NCBI GenBank assembly: GCA_030272585.1
Contig: BSYQ01000001.1
Coordinates: 5,022,001-5,086,000, forward strand
Source of the DNA: Bryopsis sp. KO-2023
Lineage: Eukaryota; Chlorophyta; Ulvophyceae; Bryopsidales; Bryopsidaceae
Reading direction: 5' to 3'
Length of the DNA: 64,000 nt
The position numbers were made by a program, and so were the translations under genes. Positions 21,100 through 32,517 of this stretch are shown here, piece after piece; position 1 is the first letter of the stretch, and every line of letters begins with the position of its first letter. The notes below the pieces were generated by a model. The model ran no database searches, was not told the origin of the DNA, and worked only from the letters and a program-made list of their open reading frames with translations.

Positions 21100-22107
21100 C
21101 ATACTATGGATCCGATCACGATCTAATCGGTCGTGGATTGATCGGTCCGACCGATTAAATCGTGATCGGGTTTTTCCGATCAGATCGATCGCCGATCAAA
21201 TCGGTTTGGCCGATCATCGATGGAGATCGGCCGATCACCAATCTGATCGGCTGACCGATTTAATCGGCCAACTTTGATCGGCCGATCACGATCACACCGT
21301 CCAACATCGGCCGATCAAGCGCCGACAGGGCGAGGCGCTTGATCGTGATCGTGATCGGAGATGCCGATTAGATCGGATCATGATCGGTCAATTGATCGGT
21401 CCATCACAAATGCCGAGAAATCACCACCCGTAGGTGTTTCTGGGGTGCAAGGATTCGAACCTGGGACCTAACAGACTAGAGACAGACGCATTCACGCTTG
21501 GACCACTCGGAGCCACGGTTTGTAGGTCATCCGTGTCATCATATACCTCAGTTTGTCGGACTGACAGATCACGTATATAATGACACGGATGACCTACAAA
21601 CCGTGGCTCCGAGTGGTCCAAGTGTTAGTGAGTATGCTTCTAATCCGTTAGGTACCCGGTTCGAATCCTTCCACCTCAGAAACACCTGCGGGTGGTGACT
21701 TGTTGGCATTTTCGCGAGACCGATCAATTCATCGATCAAATGATCAATACCGATCATGATCGGATGCAGGTCCGATCACGATCGGCCGATCACGATCGGC
21801 CGATCACGATCACACCGATCAAGGTCAGCCGATGAAGTGCCGACAGGTCGCGGCGCTTGATCGTGATCGGGATCGTGATCGGCGAACCGATCACGATCAC
21901 GATCAACATGTGATCGGACGATCAAGAGCACGATCAACATTTGATCGGCCGATCACGATCACGATCACCGATCAGCCAAAAATGAAAAAAAAAAAAAAAA
22001 AAAACGATCATTGCTAAAATCGGTTCTAGGACGCAGTTATGATGTCGGATTATTGCTGTGACCTAATATTACCTTAGTTTTGGAAGATCGATCAGATCCA
22101 TAGTATG
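21100..22107. mobile_element. P1, non-autonomous hAT-like element with tRNA-like palindrome
   Basis: 1008 bp with TIR CATACTATGGATC / GATCCATAGTATG and target duplication GTGGCGAC (21092-21099 and 22108-22115). Dense GATCGG/CCGATC repeats flank a central palindrome. An A20-type run lies near 21985. No coding capacity. The 8-bp duplication and subterminal repeats fit hAT; the coding relative in the window is P-hAT. Confidence 0.9.
21412..21712. ncRNA. Head-to-head tRNA-like units in P1 (putative Pol III genes)
   Basis: Right unit (+): TATATAA near 21584, A-box-like TGGCTCCGAGTGG at 21604-21616, B box GGTTCGAATCC at 21658-21668, then a CACC-TGCG-GGTG hairpin and a T4 run at 21709-21712. Left unit (-): complementary boxes at 21503-21515 (A) and 21451-21461 (B). 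The arms are about 120 bp each. The cloverleaf is degenerate: I could not pair an acceptor stem. Transcription is inferred only. Confidence 0.6.
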
Positions 22108-22135
22108 GTGGCGACACTACCTTGAGGGATGCGAT

Positions 22136-23203
22136 CATACTATGGACGTGATCGGAAATGATCGGCCGTCCATTTTCGATGTCAGGACAGGTCGTTTCAC
22201 TGATCTGACCTGATACGATCTCGTTCCACATGATTCTAAAAATGATCGGTTTTTTTTTTTTTTTTTTTTACCGATCATGATCGATGATCGTGATCGTGAT
22301 CGGCCGATTAAAACCTGATCGATGATCGTGGTCGGCCGATCAAAGCTTGATCGTAATCGGGATCGGGCTTCCGATTATCGATCTAATCGGTTGCTCCGAT
22401 CACGATCCCGATCACGATCAAGCGTTGCGACATGCAGACGCCTAATCGGCCGATCAAGATCGGTGAAACGCCGATTAATCGGATGTTGATCCGATCACCT
22501 CCGACCATGATCGGCCATGGATCAATTGATCGGAATTTAATTTAAGATTCCGATCATGATCGGTCCCATGATCAATTGATCGGTCAATTGATCGGTCTTA
22601 CGAAAATGCCCACAAGTCACCACCCGAAGGTGTTTCTGGAGGTGTAAGGACTCGAACCTAGGACCTCACTGACTAGAATCAAGCAAATCAACGCTTGGAC
22701 CACTCTGAGCCACGATTAGAGTGTGCTCCGTGTCATTATATACCTGATCACTCAGTCCGACAAACTGAGGTATATAATAACACGGATGACTTAGTGATCG
22801 TGGCACAGAGTGGTCCAAGCGTTGATTTGCTTGATTCCAGTCAGTGAGGTCCTAGGTTCGAGTCCTTACACCTCCAGAAACACCTTCGGGTGGTGACTTG
22901 TGGGCATTTTCGTAAGACCGATCAATTGACCGATCAATTGATCATGGGACCGATCATGATCGGAATCAATTGATCATGATACCGATCTGATCGGCAGCTC
23001 CGATCCCGATCACGATCTCGATCAAGCGTCGCACCCTGTCGGCACCTGATCGGCAGTTTTTGATCGGCCGATCACGATCAGGCCGATCAAAAACTGCCGA
23101 TCAGGTTGGGCGACCGATCAGATCGATGATCGGCCGATCACGATCATGATCGGTCTCCCGGTTGATCGGAGACCGATCTGATCGTGATCGGATCCATAGT
23201 ATG
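22136..23203. mobile_element. P2, non-autonomous hAT-like element
   Basis: 1068 bp, TIR CATACTATGGA / CCATAGTATG, target duplication GATGCGAT (22128-22135 and 23204-23211). It belongs to the same subfamily as P3/P4 (left end CATACTATGGACGTGATCGG). It inserted 28 bases from P1 in the same pol gene. Confidence 0.9.
22603..22910. ncRNA. Head-to-head tRNA-like units in P2
   Basis: Right unit (+): A-box-like TGGCACAGAGTGG at 22801-22813, B box GGTTCGAGTCC at 22855-22865, CACC-TTCG-GGTG hairpin, T4 at 22907-22910. Left unit (-): A-box complement at 22700-22712, B-box complement at 22651-22661, A4 (T4 on the transcript) at 22603-22606. The two arms keep the same boxes with a few differences between them. 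Confidence 0.6.
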
Positions 23204-24942
23204 GATGCGATGGGGGTGTGAAGGTGTTGACGGACCACAAACCGATCACCCACTTCATGAACCAGAGCACGTTGTCGCGGACCCAAACCCGGTGGTTAAA
23301 CTCAGGGTTTTTCCAATCCATAGGTCCAAAAATCGTCTATATCCAGGGGAAAGCCAATGTCTTGGCTGATGCGTTATCCCGGAGCCTTCCTGGTCCGCCA
23401 GACCAGCTCAATAACCTCTCCACTTGGGAAGTGGCAGAGAAGGAGGCATGGAAAAAGGCTTTGAGAAGTGATGAACAACTCAAGCATATTTTTGAAAGGA
23501 TGGAACGAGGGGTTTCTCCGCAATACAAGCTGGACGACGGGTTCTTGTATTATACCAAGACAGACCCAGGTCCTAGTTTGCTTGTGGTCCCTGCTTCTTT
23601 CCAGAAACGGATTCTGGAAGAGCATCACGACGTTCCCAGTGCAGGTCATGTTGGAGCAGACCGCATGACCGAAGTACTTACCCGCAGTTACTGGTGGAAA
23701 GGCGTTGGGTTAGCCGTAAAGGCATACGTAAAAACGTGCCCAACTTGTCAACTAAACAAATCGGACTTGCAAAGACAGAAAGGTCTTTTGCAGCCGTTGC
23801 CTATCCCAGACCAGAAATGGGAACAGATCACGACGGACTTGGTTACCGACCTACCGTCTTCCCATGGCTTCACAGCAATCGCTGTCTTTGTAGACCGATT
23901 GACGAAGTATGCGAGGTTCGTACCCTGTAACAAAACTATCACGGCGCCAGAATACGCAAAGCTGTTCGTGGAGAACATATATAAGCACTACGGGCTGCCT
24001 AAAATCATAGTTTCGGATCGGGATCCAAGGTTCACAAGTTTGTTCTGGACCTCCCTTTTCAAACTTTTAGGTACCCAGCTCCGGATGAGCACTGCATACC
24101 ATCCTCAAACGGATGGGCAGTCGGAAGTCACCATCCGGGTGCTGGAGGATTTCCTGCGTCCGTATGTGGAACGGTACCCAGACCGTTGGGTGGATTATTT
24201 GCCAACCGCGGAATTTGCCGCAAATAATTCACGGAATGTCTCCACAGGCTACGCGCCAGCCCATCTTCTGTATGGCCAGAACATGGGGCAGATAGTTGTT
24301 GCCAGGAAGGGAGTTCGGACGGGCGATGAATCAGAAATGGCGGCTGAGATGGTACGTCGCATGGACGACCAAATGCGAAACGCTAAGGCGAAATACGCAG
24401 AGGCACAGAACCGCATGTGCACCTCAGCAAACAAACGTCGAAGGAAAGTGGATTTTCAGGTTGGCGATGAAGTGCTGGTACAGAGCAAGTATATTCCCCT
24501 TGCTTCACTTCAGAAAATTCCACCGAAAATCCGCCGGCGATTTGTTGGACCTTTCCGGGTGGCTAGCCGAATTGGGGCTGTCGCCTATCGTCTTGACCTT
24601 CCCGACCACTGGAAAATCCACCCAACTTTCCATGTGTCGAAACTGAAGGCTTACTCTCGGCTTGATGACGATCAGCGAGAGATAGACGCTCCAGAGGGGG
24701 AGCTAGTGGATGGAACCATCGAATTCGAGGTCGAGCGCATCCTCAGAGATCGGGGCACTACTCGCAAGGAGTATCTGATCCTTTGGAAGGGCTACGATTT
24801 GATGGAATCCACCTGGGAGCCAGAAAGCCACCTGGCCAATGCCCAGGACTTGCTTAAGGAGTACTTAGCCAACAAACCGGAGAATAAACAAGTGACCCAG
24901 TCTAAGAAAAAGACTCGGGCCCAACGCAGAACTCGAACCTAA

Positions 24943-25562
24943 ACAGGGATCATTACCACTCTGTTCACGCTCGACTTAATACTATCCTTCCAGCTGGGGG
25001 AAAAATATTAAGCCGAGAAAGTCGATTTGGAACGCTATCCAGATGGGATACCAAAAAGACTTAGGAAAAGAGCACCAAGTAGAACTCCCGGAAAAGCCTA
25101 GGGAAAGTTTCCATCTTTTCCTGGGGAAAGTTTCCATCTTTTCCGGCGAACGGGTTGCTATCTTTTCCCGTGACAGAACTGTGGACGGTTCGCAGGACGG
25201 GCTAGGGGTCAGTTTTCTTTCCGGGGAGGTTTACCTAACGCACAACTCACACGCTCATAGCGACTGACAACAGGTGATGGGGACATTGGATCAAGTGATG
25301 GGTTAATGTCCGACCTGGAGGTCACGTGATTGCGCCGCAGGTGGAACTGAGTTGACATAAGCAAGTTAGGGTAAAATCAAATAGGCACAAACCCGTGTGG
25401 TGACGGTGACCTCCATAGAGTGTCACGTTACCGAGGTACGTTAGCTAATACGCCTAGCGTATCTTAAAGCGGACTTGCGATCATTTTGTCCTGGTTATTC
25501 TCGGCGCGCATACAGAAAAGTCGGAGACTAGTCGGAGAACTAAGCGCAGCCAGAAAAAGAGA
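24943..25562 (+). other. pol-ORF3 intergenic region of B1
   Basis: 620 bases without a gene. It holds a repeated GGAAAGTTTCCATCTTTTCC motif (two copies near 25110-25145) able to form a hairpin. I see no clear TATA box. The same stretch in B2 (31898-32517) is virtually identical. Confidence 0.6.
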
Positions 25563-27332
25563 ATGCCAAAGCACAGCCCGATCATGTGGCGCAGCGGTGA
25601 TAAAGCGGTTGAGGGAAAGGAGTCGAGTGGAAAACAATTGGGTGGCAGCGGAAAAACAAAAAGCAGTGGCGGCGAGAAAGGCGGAAAAGCGCAGAGTGGA
25701 ACTCTCGCCGACGCTTGCCCACCCAGAGGGGAACCCAAACCACTTATCACACCACCTAAGGCGAAAATCATGAAAACTCTCCCAGCTCCTTCGGTGCTTT
25801 CGAAACTTCGGAACTTCGAAACGTCGTTGCTGAAAGGAACCTCCAAGATCGTAATTCGCCCACCGACAGAGTTGCCGGAAAAACTGCCGGAAAAACCTAG
25901 TTCCAGAACAGGAAAAACACTCGACCGTGACGCCGACCCAGCTACTCTCCAAGCTAGGTGTCAACGGTTACAAGACGATGTGTTGGAACTCCGGGCAGAA
26001 CGCGACGCACAACGCGCGCGGGCGGATCAAGCAGAGAAGCACTTGAAAAAGTTCGAGGGTGCAGCTCAAAGACTCTGCAATCAAGTGACCAAACTTGAAC
26101 ACGATCTGAAAATCGCTCAACAAGCGAGAGGAACAGCCGAACAGGAGTTGAGACAGCTTCAAAAGGAACTCGACACTGCGAACCAGACGCAGAAAAAGCT
26201 GCAATCGCAGCTGACGAAACAGCAGCCACACCTGACGTCCACAGACGAAAGGTCGGCCTGGCAAACGGCTGTGTACTCGTCCGAGGCACAGTCCGGTTTG
26301 ATGAGCCGGTTACTCCACAGCGTTCCCGCACGTTTGGGGGACTACGTGGAAAACCTTTGTCGGGCGACGATGGACGATATCATCGAGCAGGGTGCTGGAG
26401 CTGCTGCTGCGATCAGAGACGGAGAGGAGCCTGTCTACTACGGCAAAGGAAACGTTCCGGTTAACCACCGGCTAGCCGGGTATGACTATACGCAGGTGGA
26501 CAAAACGCTCGAGAGGATCAGAAATCGTGCAGCGGGGCACTTCGAAGTTCCCGACGTTGCAGACGATATGATCTCTGAGCCACAACCCAGGAGAATCCGC
26601 GACCTGACCGGGGGACAGACCGGGGGAAAGACCGACGAAAAGTCGGCGCCCAAGAAAAGGAAGGAGAGAGAGGAAGAGGAGGCGCTCGCCGACATGTCCA
26701 AGAGGTTCAAGGACAGGCGTGGGGAAAAGCCACCGATCTGTTTGTGGTGCTATTCGCCGCCGGCGCTGGCGGATAGCTACGTGATCACCACATGCACGAG
26801 CCACACGGTGTGCCGAACCCACTGGAATCTCATGATAATCCTCGTGCGCTTATACGGGGTGTGGCAGGAACAGCGAATCGACCCGCCACAGGTTCAGCTG
26901 AAGGACCTACGTTTGGACATGCGGGAGCCAGACTTCCAGCCACTCCTTCAGGCTCCACCCACGACCCAGACTCTCACCGAGTGCTATCAGTGCTTGAGAA
27001 GGGACATGGGCTTTCCGAAAGGCCTTGCCCTGAAGCGCTTGGGTCCGTTGGTGAAAAAGTGGGCGGAGGAGTATGAGAAGCAGGAAAAAGAGAGAACACC
27101 CGAACCAGAAACAAAAGGAGAACAAGACCCAAAACAGGACGAAGGAAAAAGTCCTTTCGTGTCAAGCAGGAGTCCATCCTCGGAGCCCTCGTCTTTGGGA
27201 CCTCTTCCTCCACCTGTGGATGAGGACTTCCCTCCTTTGGATTTGGACGAGGACGAGCCTCCGATCGACTTGGTGGAGGAGCCAGTCGATGACCCAGCTG
27301 ACGAACCAGCTGAACAACCAGCCGGCGGCTGA
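25563..27332 (+). CDS. Third ORF of chromovirus B1: coiled-coil protein with RING-like zinc motif (ORF3)
   Basis: 589 residues from an ATG at 25563. A basic N-terminus is followed by a coiled coil (about 120-225), a region rich in charged residues with a KKRKEREEEE patch, then CLWC, 14 residues, C-x2-H-x2-C-x2-H-W and about 65 residues later CYQC. The C-terminus is an acidic Pro-rich tail (PPIDLVEEP, repeated DDPADEPAEQP). The zinc-ligand order and the HW after the sixth ligand match the ORF3 of elements A and D, although the rest is hardly alignable. No membrane segment. Role unknown; it is open here while pol is broken, which may only reflect its recent duplication. Confidence 0.85.
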   Translation: MPKHSPIMWRSGDKAVEGKESSGKQLGGSGKTKSSGGEKGGKAQSGTLADACPPRGEPKPLITPPKAKIMKTLPAPSVLSKLRNFETSLLKGTSKIVIRPPTELPEKLPEKPSSRTGKTLDRDADPATLQARCQRLQDDVLELRAERDAQRARADQAEKHLKKFEGAAQRLCNQVTKLEHDLKIAQQARGTAEQELRQLQKELDTANQTQKKLQSQLTKQQPHLTSTDERSAWQTAVYSSEAQSGLMSRLLHSVPARLGDYVENLCRATMDDIIEQGAGAAAAIRDGEEPVYYGKGNVPVNHRLAGYDYTQVDKTLERIRNRAAGHFEVPDVADDMISEPQPRRIRDLTGGQTGGKTDEKSAPKKRKEREEEEALADMSKRFKDRRGEKPPICLWCYSPPALADSYVITTCTSHTVCRTHWNLMIILVRLYGVWQEQRIDPPQVQLKDLRLDMREPDFQPLLQAPPTTQTLTECYQCLRRDMGFPKGLALKRLGPLVKKWAEEYEKQEKERTPEPETKGEQDPKQDEGKSPFVSSRSPSSEPSSLGPLPPPVDEDFPPLDLDEDEPPIDLVEEPVDDPADEPAEQPAGG

Positions 27333-27615
27333 GATGGCTTCTGGAGTGACAACGAAAAGCAGACCAAGCCGGAGACCAAGCTACCGTCCAAGCCAGAGAC
27401 CACGCCTCAAGACAGAACGGGGTTTTTCTGTGGGTTGATCATGGGTTTGGTTTGGGATTTTTCATAGGTTTGTTTGGGGTTTAGTTTGACGTTTAGTTGG
27501 GGTTTTTGTTGTGGGTTTGTTTGGGGTTTCTTTCTCTTCTCGTTCGACCTTTTTCTTTCTTTCTTTCCAGGGTTGTGACGGGTGTGGACACCCTCTCGTG
27601 GGGGGGGGGACAAAT
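27333..27615 (+). other. 3' untranslated region and polypurine tract of B1
   Basis: GT-rich sequence with GGGGTTT-type repeats, then a G10 run at about 27600 directly followed by GACAAATTGATAG, the start of the LTR. No gene. Confidence 0.65.
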
Positions 27616-27720
27616 TGATAGTAGAACTCGGGTTTAGGGTTATGTTGTAGTACAATTGGGAGTACGACAGGGTTTATAGGGCAGGGGGCCCTCCTGTAAA
27701 AATTATCTTTCCCAGTGACA

Positions 27721-27755
<35 letters not shown>

Positions 27756-27784
27756 TGTGTGCTTGTGTCTCGGGGTCCTGTACC
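27616..27784 (+). repeat. Truncated 3' LTR of B1 with CT/GT microsatellite
   Basis: It starts TGATAGTAG after the polypurine tract and resembles the LTR start of B3 at 39907. It carries a (CT)n(GT)n microsatellite at about 27717-27762 and runs into target copy CCTGTACC of P3. Beyond P3 the sequence is pol coding, so the LTR is joined to a 5'-truncated element, with the junction left of or at the MITE. Confidence 0.65.
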
Positions 27785-28915
27785 CATACTATGGACGTGA
27801 TCGGAAATGATCGGCCGTCCATTTTCGATGTCAGGACAGGTCGTTTCACTGATCTGACCTGACACGATCTCGTTCCACATGATTCTAAAAATGATCGGTT
27901 TTTTTTTTTTTTTTTTTTACCGATCATGATCGATGATCGTGATCGTGATCGGCCGATTAAAACCTGATCGATGATCGTGATCGGCCGATCAAAGCCTGAT
28001 CGTGATCGGGATCGGGCTTCCGATTATCGATCTGATCGGCAGCTCCGATCACGACCACGATCACGATCAAGCGTCGCGACCTGTCGGCACGTGATCGGTC
28101 GATCAAGATCGGTGAAACGCCGATTGATCGGCCGTTGATCCGATCAGCTCCGACCATGATCGGCCATGGATCCATTGATCGGAATTTAATTTAAGATTCC
28201 GATCATGATCGGTCCCATAATCAATTGATCGGTCAAATGATCGATCTTACGAAAATGCCCACAAGTCACCACCCGAAGGTGTTTCTGGAGGTGTAAGGAT
28301 TCGAACCTAGGACCTCACTGACTGGAATCAAGCAAATCGACGCTTAGACCACTCTGAGCTACGGTAAGAGTGTGCTCCGTGTCATTATATACCTGATCAG
28401 TCAGTCCGACAAACTGAGGTATATAATAACACGGAGGACCTAGTGATCGTGGTTCAGGGTGGTCCAAGCGTTGATTTGCTTGATTCCAGTCAGTGAGGTC
28501 CTAGGTTCGAATCCTTACACCTCCAGAAACACCTTCGGGTGGTGACTTGTGGGCATTTGTGATGGACCGATCAATTGACCGATCAATTGATCATGGGACC
28601 GATCATGATCGGAATCAATTGATCATGATACCGATCTGATCGGCAGCTCCGATCCCGATCCCGATCTCGATCAAGCGTCGCACCCTGTCGGCACCTGATC
28701 GGCAGTTTTTGATCGGCCGATCACGATCAGGCCGATCAAAAACTGCCGATCAGGTTGGGCGACCGATCAGATCGGTGATCGGCCGATCGTGATCGATGAT
28801 CGGCCCTGCCAGACCTGATCGGCGACCGATCAGATCGGTGATCGGCCGATCACGATCATGATCGGTCTCCCGGTTGATCGGAGACCGATCTGATCGTGAT
28901 CGGATCCATAGTATG
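27785..28915. mobile_element. P3, non-autonomous hAT-like element
   Basis: 1131 bp, TIR CATACTATGGACGTGATCGG at left and CCATAGTATG at right, target duplication CCTGTACC (27777-27784 and 28916-28923). GATCGG repeats and a T18 run near 27900. It separates an LTR fragment from a truncated pol. Confidence 0.9.
28252..28560. ncRNA. Head-to-head tRNA-like units in P3
   Basis: Left unit (-): B-box complement GGATTCGAACC near 28297, A-box complement near 28350, T4 complement at 28252-28255. Right unit (+): box A eroded (TGGTTCAGGGTGG near 28450), B box GGTTCGAATCC at 28504-28514, CACC-TTCG-GGTG hairpin, but only three Ts at the end. The right unit is therefore more decayed than in P1 and P2. Confidence 0.5.
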
Positions 28916-31897
28916 CCTGTACCCCTATCAGAGAAGGTATTGCACCCGGGTATCGACCCAAGGATCAAGACTGTCCTCACAACTTTTCAGGATGTTTTCC
29001 CGAAAGACTTACCACCCGGAATCCCTCCAGTGCGGAAAGGCCACGAATTTAAGGTGGACCTGGAGGATGAGCAAATGACCCCAATCCACCGACCTTTGTA
29101 CAAACTTTCTCCGGCGGAGCTGGATGAAGTCAGGTCGCAAGTGGATTATCTCCTCGAACAAAGGAAAATCCGTCCCTCCGAGAGTCCCTGGGGTGCGCCC
29201 ATACTCTTTGTTCCAAAGAAAGACGGAGGACTTCGGATGTGTGTGGATTACCGTTGGATAAACAAGTTCACGGTTAAAAACAGATATCCACTGCCGCTTC
29301 CTGAGGAGTTAATGGACCGTCTCGCGAGGGCAAAGATCTATACGAAGATCGACCTTCGCTCGGGCTACTGGCAATTCCCCGTTCGACCCAAGGATACTCC
29401 CAAGACAGCATTCCGGACAAGATACGGACATTACGAGTTTCTCGTTTGCCCGTTCGGAATGACCAACTGTCCAGCCCAGTTCCAGACAATGGTTCAGGAT
29501 CTGTTGGGCGAGTTCCTTGACGACTTTGTTGTGGTGTTCATCGACGACATTCTGGTATTTTCCAACTCAGTGGAAGACCATGTCGAACACCTTAAATTGG
29601 TCTTTGAACGGTTGCGGAAACATAAGCTGTACGCGAAAGCCAGTAAGTGCGAAGTAGGAGTCTTAGAGACGGACTATTTGGGGTACCATTTGTCCGGGAA
29701 AGGCCTTCAACCGATGCAGGATAAGGTGGAGGCTATTCAACGTTGGAAGGAGTTAACTTCGGTAACTGATGTATGAAGTTTCCTGGGAATGGTTTCTTAC
29801 TATCGTAAGTTCATTCCTGAGTTCGCTAGGATTGCGAGTCCCTTGACAGATCTGACAAAGAAAGATACTGTTTGGGAATGGGGACAGAACCAGCGCAAAG
29901 CCTATAACGAACTTAAGGATCGGATTCGCCGTGCACCGATTCTACTCCTTCCTGATCCGGCGAAAGAATACACCGTGATAACGGATGCATCCGGAACTGC
30001 GTATGGAGCAGTTCTGACCCAGGACCACGGGAAAGGTTTGCAACCTATTGCTTACCTTTCTAGACGATTAAAACCAGCTGAAACGCGATACTCCGCATAC
30101 GAGCGGGAGCTGGGGGCGATAGCTTATGCTCTAGCCCAATGGCGACATTATCTCGAGGGATGCCATGGGGGTGTGACGGTGTTGACAGACCACAAACCCA
30201 TCACCCACTTCATGACCCAGGCAACTTTGTCGCGGACCCAAACCCGGTGGATGAGGTCAGGGTTTTTCGATTCCATAGGTCCAAAAATCGTCTACATCCA
30301 GGGAAAAGCCAACGTTTTGGCAGATGCATTATCCCGGAGCCTTCCAGGTCAGCCGGACCAAATAAAAAACCTCTCCACTTGGGAAGTGGCAGAGAAGGAC
30401 ACATGGAAAGAGGCTTTGAGAAGCGACACAAAACTCAAGCCTATTTTCGAGAAAATGGAACGAGGGGTTTCTCCGCAGTATCAACTTGAGGACGGTTTTC
30501 TGTATTATACCAGAACAGAAACAGGTCCAAGTTTACTTGTGGTCCCCGAGGACTTTCAAAAACGGATTTTGGATGAGCACCATGACGTGCCATGTGCCGG
30601 ACATGTTGGAGCAGACCGCATGACCGAGGTACTTACCCGCAACTACTGGTGGAAAGGCGTTGGGCTAGACATCAAGACATACGTGAAAACGTGTCCAACA
30701 TGTCAGCTTAACAAATCGGACTTGCAACGACAGAAAGGTCTTTTGCAGCCGTTGCCGATTCCAGACCAGAAATGGGAACAGATCACGACGGATCTCGTTA
30801 CCGACCTACCGTCTTCCCATGGCTTCACTGCAATCGCTGTCTTTGTAGACCGATTGACGAAGTATGCGAGGTTTGTACCCTGCAACAAGACTATCACGGC
30901 GCCGGAATACGCCAAGCTGTTCGTGGAGAACATATATAAGCACTACGGGCTGCCTAAAATCATAGTTTCGGATCGGGATCCAAGGTTCACAAGTTTGTTC
31001 TGGACCTCCCTTTTCAAACTTTTAGGTACCCAGCTCCGGATGAGCACTGCATACCATCCTCAAACGGATGGGCAGTCGGAAGTCACCATCCGGGTGCTGG
31101 AGGATTTCCTGCGTCCGTATGTGGAACGGTACCCAGACCGTTGGGTGGATTATTTGCCAACCGCGGAATTTGCCGCAAATAATTCACGGAATGTCTCCAC
31201 AGGCTACGCGCCAGCCCATCTTCTGTATGGCCAGAACATGGGGCAGATAGTTGTTGCCAGGAAGGGAGTTCGGACGGGCGATGAATCAGAAATGGCGGCT
31301 GAGATGGTACGTCGCATGGAAGACCAAATGCGAAACGCTAAGGCGAAATACGCAGAGGCACAGAACCGCATGTGCACCTCAGCAAACAAACGTCGAAGGA
31401 AAGTGGATTTTCAGGTTGGCGATGAAGTGCTGGTACATAGCAAGTATATTCCCCTTGCTTCACTTCAGAAAATTCCACCGAAAATCCGCCGGCGATTTGT
31501 TGGACCTTTCCGGGTGGCTAGCCGAATTGGGGCTGTCGCCTATCGTCTTGACCTTCCCGACCACTGGAAAATCCACCCAACTTTCCATGTGTCGAAACTG
31601 AAGGCTTACTCTCGGCTTGATGACGATCAGCGAGAGATAGACGCTCTAGAGGGGGAGCTAGTGGATGGAACCATCGAATTCGAGGTCGAGCGCATCCTCA
31701 GAGATCGGGGCACTACTCGCAAGGAGTATCTGATCCTTTGGAAGGGCTACGATTTGATGGAATCCACCTGGGAGCCAGAAAGCCACCTGGCCAATGCCCA
31801 GGACTTGCTTAAGGAGTACTTAGCCAACAAACCGGAGAATAAACAAGTGACCCAGTCTAAGAAAAAGACTCGGGCCCAACGCAGAACTCGAACCTAA
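28916..31897 (+). pseudogene. pol: Pol of B2 (5'-truncated hybrid)
   Basis: It begins inside pol just before RT (PVPLSEKVLHPG) with no gag or protease. RT (FIDDIL), RNase H, integrase and chromodomain follow. A TGA at 29774-29776 replaces the CGA present in B1 at the start of the conserved SFLGMVSYYRKF motif, a single C-to-T change at a CpG. The part before 30914-30936 matches B3 and the part after it matches B1, so this gene is a recombinant. Confidence 0.92.
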
Positions 31898-32517
31898 ACA
31901 GGGATCATTACCACTCTGTTCACGCTCGACTTAATACTATCCTTCCAGCTGGGGGAAAAATATTAAGCCGAGAAAGTCGATTTGGAACGCTATCCAGATG
32001 GGATACCAAAAAGACTTAGGAAAAGAGCACCAAGTAGAACTCCCGGAAAAGCCTAGGGAAAGTTTCCATCTTTTCCTGGGGAAAGTTTCCATCTTTTCCG
32101 GCGAACGGGTTGCTATCTTTTCCCGTGACAGAACTGTGGACGGTTCGCAGGACGGGCTAGGGGTCAGTTTTCTTTCCGGGGAGGTTTACCTAACGCACAA
32201 CTCACACGCTCATAGCGACTGACAACAGGTGATGGGGACATTGGATCAAGTGATGGGTTAATGTCCGACCTGGAGGTCACGTGATTGCGCCGCAGGTGGA
32301 ACTGAGTTGACATAAGCAAGTTAGGGTAAAATCAAATAGGCACAAACCCGTGTGGTGACGGTGACCTCCATAGAGTGTCACGTTACCGAGGTACGTTAGC
32401 TAATACGCCTAGCGTATCTTAAAGCGGACTTGCGATCATTTTGTCCTGGTTATTCTCGGCGCGCATACAGAAAAGTCGGAGACTAGTCGGAGAACTAAGC
32501 GCAGCCAGAAAAAGAGA

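Larger units (their letters stand above)
18732..24942 (+). pseudogene. pol: Pol of B1, split by a nonsense codon and two MITEs
   Basis: The coding pieces are 18732-21099, 22108-22135 and 23204-24942. Motifs: protease with DCGATENYI, RT with FIDDIL, RNase H starting at TDASGTAYGAV, integrase zinc domain and D-D-E core, and a chromodomain (FEVERIL, LILWKGY, TWEPE). Breaks: a TAG at 20091-20093, where B2 and B3 have CAA, then MITE P1 in RNase H, then P2 only 28 bases further on. Part 23959-24942 is nearly identical to B2, while the part before it is clearly more diverged. This gene cannot make a full Pol. Confidence 0.92.

Noticed and set aside
21421..21698. Mirror-image 66-residue ORFs on both strands (MDHSEPRFVGHPC...) in P1 and P5
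   Set aside because: They are the two arms of the tRNA-like palindrome read as protein; different families do not keep the frame.
21604..21712. Functional canonical tRNA gene in the P elements
   Set aside because: A and B boxes are good, but no seven-pair acceptor stem or convincing anticodon arm could be formed, so I call it tRNA-like only.
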